Positions 32,740 through 36,297 of a DNA stretch of 36,297 nt are shown in pieces (position 1 is the first letter of the stretch; every line of letters starts with the position of its first letter). Both the position numbers and the translations under genes were made by a program. This DNA comes from Clostridia bacterium (GTDB taxonomy: Bacteria > Bacillota > Clostridia > Christensenellales > Aristaeellaceae): the NCBI GenBank assembly GCA_017547805.1, contig JAFYOR010000097.1, forward strand, positions 1 to 36,297, in the 5' to 3' direction. The notes beneath the pieces are model-generated. The model did no database searches, was not told where the DNA came from, and saw nothing but the letters and a program-made list of their open reading frames with translations.

Positions 32740-34602
32740 TTATTTGGGTGCGCGCAGCGCGCGGATGGCATTGAGCACGGCGAGCACCATTACGCCGACG
32801 TCGGCGAAGATGGCGATCCACATGTTTGCAATACCCAGCGCGCCGAGGATGAGACACGCGAACTTCACGCCAAGGGCGAAGACGATGTTCTGATAGACGA
32901 TGGACAGGCACCTGCGCGCGATGCGGATGGACAGCGCGATGCGCCGCGGATCGTCATCCATGAGCACGACATCCGCCGCCTCAATGGCGGCGTCGCTGCC
33001 CAGCGCGCCCATCGCGATGCCAACGTCCGCACGGGAAAGGACGGGCGCGTCGTTGATCCCGTCGCCCACAAACGCGAGAAGCCCCTCGCTGCTCTGCGCG
33101 AGCAGCTGCTCAACGTGCGCGACCTTGTCCTGCGGCAGCAGCTGTGCGTGTACGTCGTCAATGCCAAGCGCGGCAGCAATCTGCGCGGCGGTTTCCTGCG
33201 TGTCGCCGGTCAGCATGACCGTTTTCCTGACGCCGGTGCGGCGCAGCGCGGCGACGGCTTCTCCTGCGGTTTCCTTGAGCCGGTCGGAAATGACGATCAG
33301 ACCGGCGTATGTACCGCCGATCGCGACGTGAACGAGCGTGCCGCCCGCTGCGTTTTCCGGCACGGAAACGCCCAGCTGGGCCATGAGGCTGCTGTTTCCG
33401 CAGGCGACGGCTTTGCCGTCCACCTGCGCGATGACGCCCTTGCCGCTGATCTCCTGCACGCCGGTGACGCGGGAAACGTCGATTTCGCCGCCGCAGGCAG
33501 CCAGAAGGCTGCGGCTGATGGGATGCGTGCTGCGGCATTCGCACAGCGCAGCCGCTTCAAGGAGGGCGTCACGGTCAAGCGCGGCGGGAAAAACATCCGT
33601 CACGGCGAAAACGCCCTGCGTCATCGTGCCGGTTTTGTCAAAGACGACGGTGCGTACCTTGGAAAGGCTTTCCAGGTAACAGCTGCCCTTGACCAGCACC
33701 CCCTCGCGGCTGGCGCAGCCGATGCCGGCAAAGAACGTCAGCGGAATCGATACGACCAGCGCACAGGGACAGGAGATGACCAGGAACGTCAGCGCGCGGA
33801 AAACCCAGTCGCCCGGGCGCGGCGGCTGCCCGGCAAGCAGCAGGAAAAGCGGCGGCAGAACCGCCAGCGCCAGCGCGCTCATGCATACGGCGGGCGTATA
33901 TACCCGGGCAAAGCGGGAGATAAATGCCTCCGGACGGGATTTCAGGCTGCTGGCGTTTTCCACCAGATCAAGGATTTTGCTGACGGTGGATTCGCCAAAG
34001 CTGCGCGTCGTGCGGATGCGAAGCAGACCTGTCGTGCTGATGCAGCCGGAAAGCACCTCGTCGCCTTCCTTCGCTTCGCGCGGGACGCTTTCGCCGGTGA
34101 GCGCGCTGGTATTGAGCGTGCTGCTGCCCGAGAGAATCACGCCGTCCAGCGGGATCTTTTCGCCGGGGCGCACGAGGATGACCGAGCCGATCGGAACGTC
34201 ATCCGGATCGACGGCCTGCGTTTCGCCGTTTTCCATTTCAAGGTTGGCGCAGTCCGGGCGGATGTCCATCAGCGCGGAGATGGAGCGGCGGCTTTTGCCC
34301 ACGGCATAGCTTTGGAACAGCTCGCCGATCTGGTAAAAGAGCATGACGGCAACGCCTTCGACGTATTCGCCCAGCAGGATTGCGCCGACGGTCGCCACCG
34401 CCATGAGGAAGTTTTCGTCAAACGGCTGTCTGTTTTTGATGCCTTTGAGCGCTTTCCTCAGAATGTCGTGACCGACGATCAGATACGGGAGCATGTATGC
34501 CGCAAAGCGCAGGAAGCCGGAGAGGGGCAGGAGCGCCAGCAGAACGAGCAGCGCGGCGGCGGCGAGGATGCGGCAGAGCATCCTTTTTTGCTTTTTGGTC
34601 AT
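32740..34602 (-). CDS. P1B-type heavy-metal ATPase without HMA domain (CadA/ZntA-like)
   Basis: The 620-aa protein is a P1B ATPase exporting soft divalent metal ions across the cytoplasmic membrane. It has TGES (about residues 168-171), the ion-binding CPC in helix 6 at 278-280, the phosphorylation motif DKTGT at 322-326, the P1B marker HP in STHPIS, and GDGINDAP near the C-terminus, with membrane helices at 8-40, 64-90, 235-260, 265-290 and near the end. CPC together with the CadC-like regulator favours Cd/Zn/Pb. There is no N-terminal GMxCxxC domain; that domain is encoded separately upstream (34843-35061). It ends 13 bp before arsR. Confidence 0.96.
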   Translation of the reverse strand: MTKKQKRMLCRILAAAALLVLLALLPLSGFLRFAAYMLPYLIVGHDILRKALKGIKNRQPFDENFLMAVATVGAILLGEYVEGVAVMLFYQIGELFQSYAVGKSRRSISALMDIRPDCANLEMENGETQAVDPDDVPIGSVILVRPGEKIPLDGVILSGSSTLNTSALTGESVPREAKEGDEVLSGCISTTGLLRIRTTRSFGESTVSKILDLVENASSLKSRPEAFISRFARVYTPAVCMSALALAVLPPLFLLLAGQPPRPGDWVFRALTFLVISCPCALVVSIPLTFFAGIGCASREGVLVKGSCYLESLSKVRTVVFDKTGTMTQGVFAVTDVFPAALDRDALLEAAALCECRSTHPISRSLLAACGGEIDVSRVTGVQEISGKGVIAQVDGKAVACGNSSLMAQLGVSVPENAAGGTLVHVAIGGTYAGLIVISDRLKETAGEAVAALRRTGVRKTVMLTGDTQETAAQIAAALGIDDVHAQLLPQDKVAHVEQLLAQSSEGLLAFVGDGINDAPVLSRADVGIAMGALGSDAAIEAADVVLMDDDPRRIALSIRIARRCLSIVYQNIVFALGVKFACLILGALGIANMWIAIFADVGVMVLAVLNAIRALRAPK

Positions 34603-34640
34603 GCGACCTCCTTATGAGATAACAAAAGCGGCGTTGTTTT

Positions 34641-34765
34641 GCGCGAAGCGGAGAAGGGGTTTGGGGATGAAATCCCCAAGCAGGTTTGGGCGGCAGCCCA
34701 ACGTTTCCTTATCATCTAAGAAAAACCAGAACCGAACAGGAGCCGAAGGCGACGCTTTCGGTTCC
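34641..34765 (-). repeat. Family A repeat, copy A9 (on - strand), upstream of the P1B-ATPase gene
   Basis: Read on the - strand it starts with GGAACCGAAAGCGTCGCC and TTCGGTTC, lacks the GGGC/GCCC hairpin, keeps GGGC-TGCC-GCCC and the GGGGAT-TTC-ATCCCC hairpin, and ends with CTTCGCGC. It ends about 40 bp before the ATPase start, so it follows the rule that forward copies precede start codons. It separates the HMA gene from its ATPase. Confidence 0.9.
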
Positions 34766-34842
34766 ATATTTTGCAACAAACGCTTTTGAATTGCAGGATT
34801 ACATGAAGAAATATATGGAATCATTCTGATTAAAAAATAGCA

Positions 34843-35061
34843 TCAGAAATAGATCTCGCAGTCGTCCTCGACAACCTTGCAGGCTTCCTTGACTTTCGCC
34901 ATGACGGCCTTCACATCCGCGCCGTCCTCAAATTCGACGGTCATCTTGAGCAGCATGAAGTTGACGGAAGCGTCCTTGACGCCCGGCGTCTTTTTCGCAG
35001 CGAGCTCCATTTTGTTTGCGCAGTTGGCGCAGTCCACTTCGATCTTGTAGGTCTTCTTCAT
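34843..35061 (-). CDS. HMA-domain metal-binding protein (CopZ-like chaperone)
   Basis: The 72-aa protein is a single HMA (ferredoxin-like) domain with the metal motif CANC (Cys11, Cys14) in VDCANC, followed by KMELAAKKTPGVKDASVNF, as in N-terminal domains of P1B ATPases. It ends with DDCEIYF, adding another possible ligand. Start at 35061 is chosen because AAAGGA lies eleven bases upstream; longer in-frame starts overlap the operator. It is the first gene of the - strand operon and probably hands metal to the ATPase lacking its own HMA domain. Confidence 0.93.
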   Translation of the reverse strand: MKKTYKIEVDCANCANKMELAAKKTPGVKDASVNFMLLKMTVEFEDGADVKAVMAKVKEACKVVEDDCEIYF

Positions 35062-35091
35062 GATGATGACCATCCTTTCTTTGAATTGAAT

Positions 35092-35149
35092 ATATGAATG
35101 ATTGTTCATATGATGATTCTATTATATGCGAAGAGAAGACGGGCGTCAA
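35092..35149 (-). promoter_or_regulatory. Promoter and ArsR-type operator of the metal-resistance operon
   Basis: On the - strand the promoter is TTGACG (35149-35144), 17-bp spacer, TATAAT (35126-35121). Just downstream, ATATGAACAATCATTCATAT (35111-35092) is an imperfect dyad of the type bound by CadC/CzrA-like ArsR proteins. It covers the first transcribed bases, fitting metal-relieved repression by the repressor encoded at 32361. Confidence 0.85.
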
Positions 35150-35167
35150 GAAAAAGTTTTTAAAAAA

Positions 35168-35232
35168 TGTAAAAGAAACTTGTCAAAACACCAAGAGTAT
35201 GGTATGATCTGATTGTAAAGGAAACTTGTCAA
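35168..35232 (+). promoter_or_regulatory. Second XRE promoter with two operator-like sites
   Basis: The promoter is TTGTCA (35180-35185), 17-bp spacer, TATGAT (35203-35208). TGTAAA(A/G)GAAACTTGTCA occurs at 35168 and 35214, again 46 bp apart, with the first copy over the -35 and the second over the transcription start. Geometry is identical to 12346-12409. Confidence 0.8.
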
Positions 35233-35253
35233 AATGAGCAAAGGAGGGAATCT

Positions 35254-35469
35254 ATGAAAAACAGGGTCGAGCAGCTCAGAAAAGAGAAGGGGCTCAATCA
35301 GGATGAGTTTGCCAAGCTCCTGCGCGTGTCCCGGCAGACGATCAGCTCCATTGAGCGGGGAAAGTATAACCCATCGCTGGATCTTGCGTTTGAGATTGCG
35401 GAGTTTTTCGGTAAAACCATCGAGGAGATTTTCCAATATGAAAGGAGAAAGGAATATGAAGGGAAGTAA
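35254..35469 (+). CDS. Small XRE-family regulator, paralogue of the one at 12429
   Basis: The 71-aa protein is a single HTH_3 domain: NRVEQLRKEKGLNQDEFAKL, then RVSRQTISSIERGKYNPSLD with the recognition helix, and IEEIFQYE. It is closely similar to the 67-aa protein at 12429-12632; VSRQT and GKYNPSL are identical. ATG 35254 follows AAAGGAGGG. The 3' end overlaps the following membrane protein gene by 14 bp, which implies coupling. Likely represses its own promoter through the twin sites upstream. Confidence 0.93.
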   Translation: MKNRVEQLRKEKGLNQDEFAKLLRVSRQTISSIERGKYNPSLDLAFEIAEFFGKTIEEIFQYERRKEYEGK

Positions 35470-35899
35470 CCTGATCGCCGGAATCGGAAGCGCAGCCGTC
35501 GGGATCGTTTGTCTGCTGATCGCGCTTTGCACAGAAACAAAGCTGGACGGGATCTTCTGGGGACTCACCGGCGCGGGGATTGCGCTGGGCGTGATGCAGA
35601 TCTTTACGTATTTCCATTGGAATGCGCCGAAGAACCGGGCGCGTTATGAAGCGCTGCTTGATGAGAAGCAGATTGAGATGCATGATGAGCTGAAGATGAA
35701 GGTACGCAATCAGGCGGGACGACAGGCTTATGTGGCGGGTTTGATGATCATTTGCGCATCGATGCTCGTGTTTTCTTTTCTGGGTGCGCTTGGCATCGTG
35801 GAGAATGCGCGGGTGTTCGTGCTGTATCTCTTCGGTCTGATGATCGTGCAGTTTACACTGAGCGTTGTGATTTTTAACCGGCTGATGAAGCAGTATTGA
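35456..35899 (+). CDS. XRE-linked integral membrane protein
   Basis: The 147-aa product has four hydrophobic segments around residues 5-25, 31-50, 91-113 and 119-142 with a charged loop between the second and third (KNRARYEALLDEKQIEMHDEL). The topology matches the membrane protein at 12645-13079, although sequence identity looks low. ATG 35456 follows AAAGGAG inside the XRE gene. Function is unknown; by analogy with XRE/membrane-protein pairs it may sense or react to an envelope signal, which is inference. It ends at a terminator. Confidence 0.85.
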   Translation: MKGSNLIAGIGSAAVGIVCLLIALCTETKLDGIFWGLTGAGIALGVMQIFTYFHWNAPKNRARYEALLDEKQIEMHDELKMKVRNQAGRQAYVAGLMIICASMLVFSFLGALGIVENARVFVLYLFGLMIVQFTLSVVIFNRLMKQY

Positions 35900-35913
35900 T
35901 TGAATGAAATAAA

Positions 35914-35945
35914 AAAGAACGGCGCAAGGAAGCGTCGTTCTTTTG
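35914..35945 (+). terminator. Intrinsic terminator after the second XRE pair
   Basis: AAGAACGGCGC/GCGTCGTTCTT (one G-T pair) with a short AAGGAA loop, followed by TTTTG. It lies about 15 bp after the stop. Confidence 0.9.
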
Positions 35946-36000
35946 TGTCTAACCAGATACAAGGATGCTCATTATGTGTACGCAGAGCAGAAAGAGAGCA

Positions 36001-36297
36001 GAGGGGGACGTTTGGGGAGCTCCACTCCCCAAACCCCAGGGGAGGAGGACCAGGGGGATTTTCGATTCTCCCCCTAGGCCCTCCTCCACCACCCTTACCC
36101 CCTGCAAACGACCAGGGTTGCGACCCTGGACCCAGGGCTGCAATCCTGCTTTGCAGAAAAAGCTGCAAAGATAGGATACGCTGCGTATACGAGCCATGGG
36201 TCCAGGGAGCCCGCAGGTCCCCTGGTCGTGAGAAGGGGTGTATGGGGTGCAGGGGATCTAGAGGGGGAACCTACGAAATGTTCCCCCTCTGGTCTCC
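36001..36297. repeat. Hairpin-rich non-coding segment, possibly a divergent family A relative
   Basis: No gene is seen in 35946-36297. The segment GAGGGGGACG plus GTTTGGGGAG/CTCCCCAAAC (36010-36034) and AGGGGGA/TCCCCCT (36052-36075) resembles the middle of family A (compare GAGGGGGACGATTGGGG in A2). The second stem is enclosed by GGAGGAGG/CCTCCTCC. Further stems are CCAGGGT/ACCCTGG (36112-36129) and AGAGGGGGAAC/GTTCCCCCTCT (36260-36290). The element continues beyond the window. Confidence 0.6.

Noticed and set aside
32575-34617. 680-aa open frame on the + strand opposite the metal ATPase
   Set aside because: It is a shadow of the P1B-ATPase gene, which has complete motifs on the - strand; GC-rich codon use leaves the opposite frame open.

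Overview
The window looks like a GC-rich (roughly 60%, by eye) chromosome segment of an anaerobic Clostridia-type Firmicute, probably an uncultured gut lineage. The signs are a T-box leader, RNase Y, a ylxM-ffh-rpsP-khpA-rimM operon, strong SD sequences, consensus sigma-A promoters with 17-bp spacers and GNRA/TTCG-type intrinsic terminators. This taxonomic placement is inference; no rRNA or tRNA gene was found. Almost all genes are on the + strand; only the metal-resistance operon near the right end is on the - strand.

Layout. 1-2.9 kb: tandem copies of an interspersed repeat, hslU, another repeat copy, and a stand-alone GT14 glycosyltransferase. 2.9-6.65 kb: a valine T-box (specifier GUC) leading a 55-aa membrane protein and valS. 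6.7-12.3 kb: housekeeping genes separated by repeats: folC overlapping rsmH, a flavin-binding (NimA-like) protein, rsmI overlapping a nitroreductase, and an AT-rich DUF559 endonuclease-like gene bracketed by inverted repeats. 12.3-16.8 kb: a small XRE regulator with a membrane protein, then alpha/beta hydrolase, Gfo/Idh/MocA oxidoreductase, EamA transporter and GNAT acetyltransferase. 17-20 kb: ylxM-ffh-rpsP-khpA-rimM, behind a promoter set inside a perfect 16-bp inverted repeat. 20-23.1 kb: two large exported proteins of unknown function. 23.4-27.7 kb: an EF-G-like GTPase and RNase Y, the latter behind a long structured leader. 28-32.3 kb: recQ, an Ldh-family dehydrogenase and a MATE transporter. 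32.3-35.1 kb (- strand): HMA metallochaperone, P1B-ATPase lacking its HMA domain, and a CadC-like ArsR repressor, with an ArsR-type operator at the promoter. 35.2-36.3 kb: a second XRE/membrane-protein pair and a hairpin-rich non-coding end.

The most notable content is non-coding. At least nine copies of a roughly 150-bp element (family A) occur in 36 kb. Each consists of consecutive hairpins whose stems differ between copies but stay paired, so the structure appears selected. Forward copies sit just upstream of start codons and inverted copies just downstream of stops, so hslU and valS are bracketed. A second 50-bp family (B) abuts stop codons and brackets the DUF559 gene as an inverted pair, an arrangement resembling REP/RAYT units but with a different nuclease family. 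Two unlinked XRE/membrane-protein pairs share the same two-operator promoter geometry, with sites exactly 46 bp apart.
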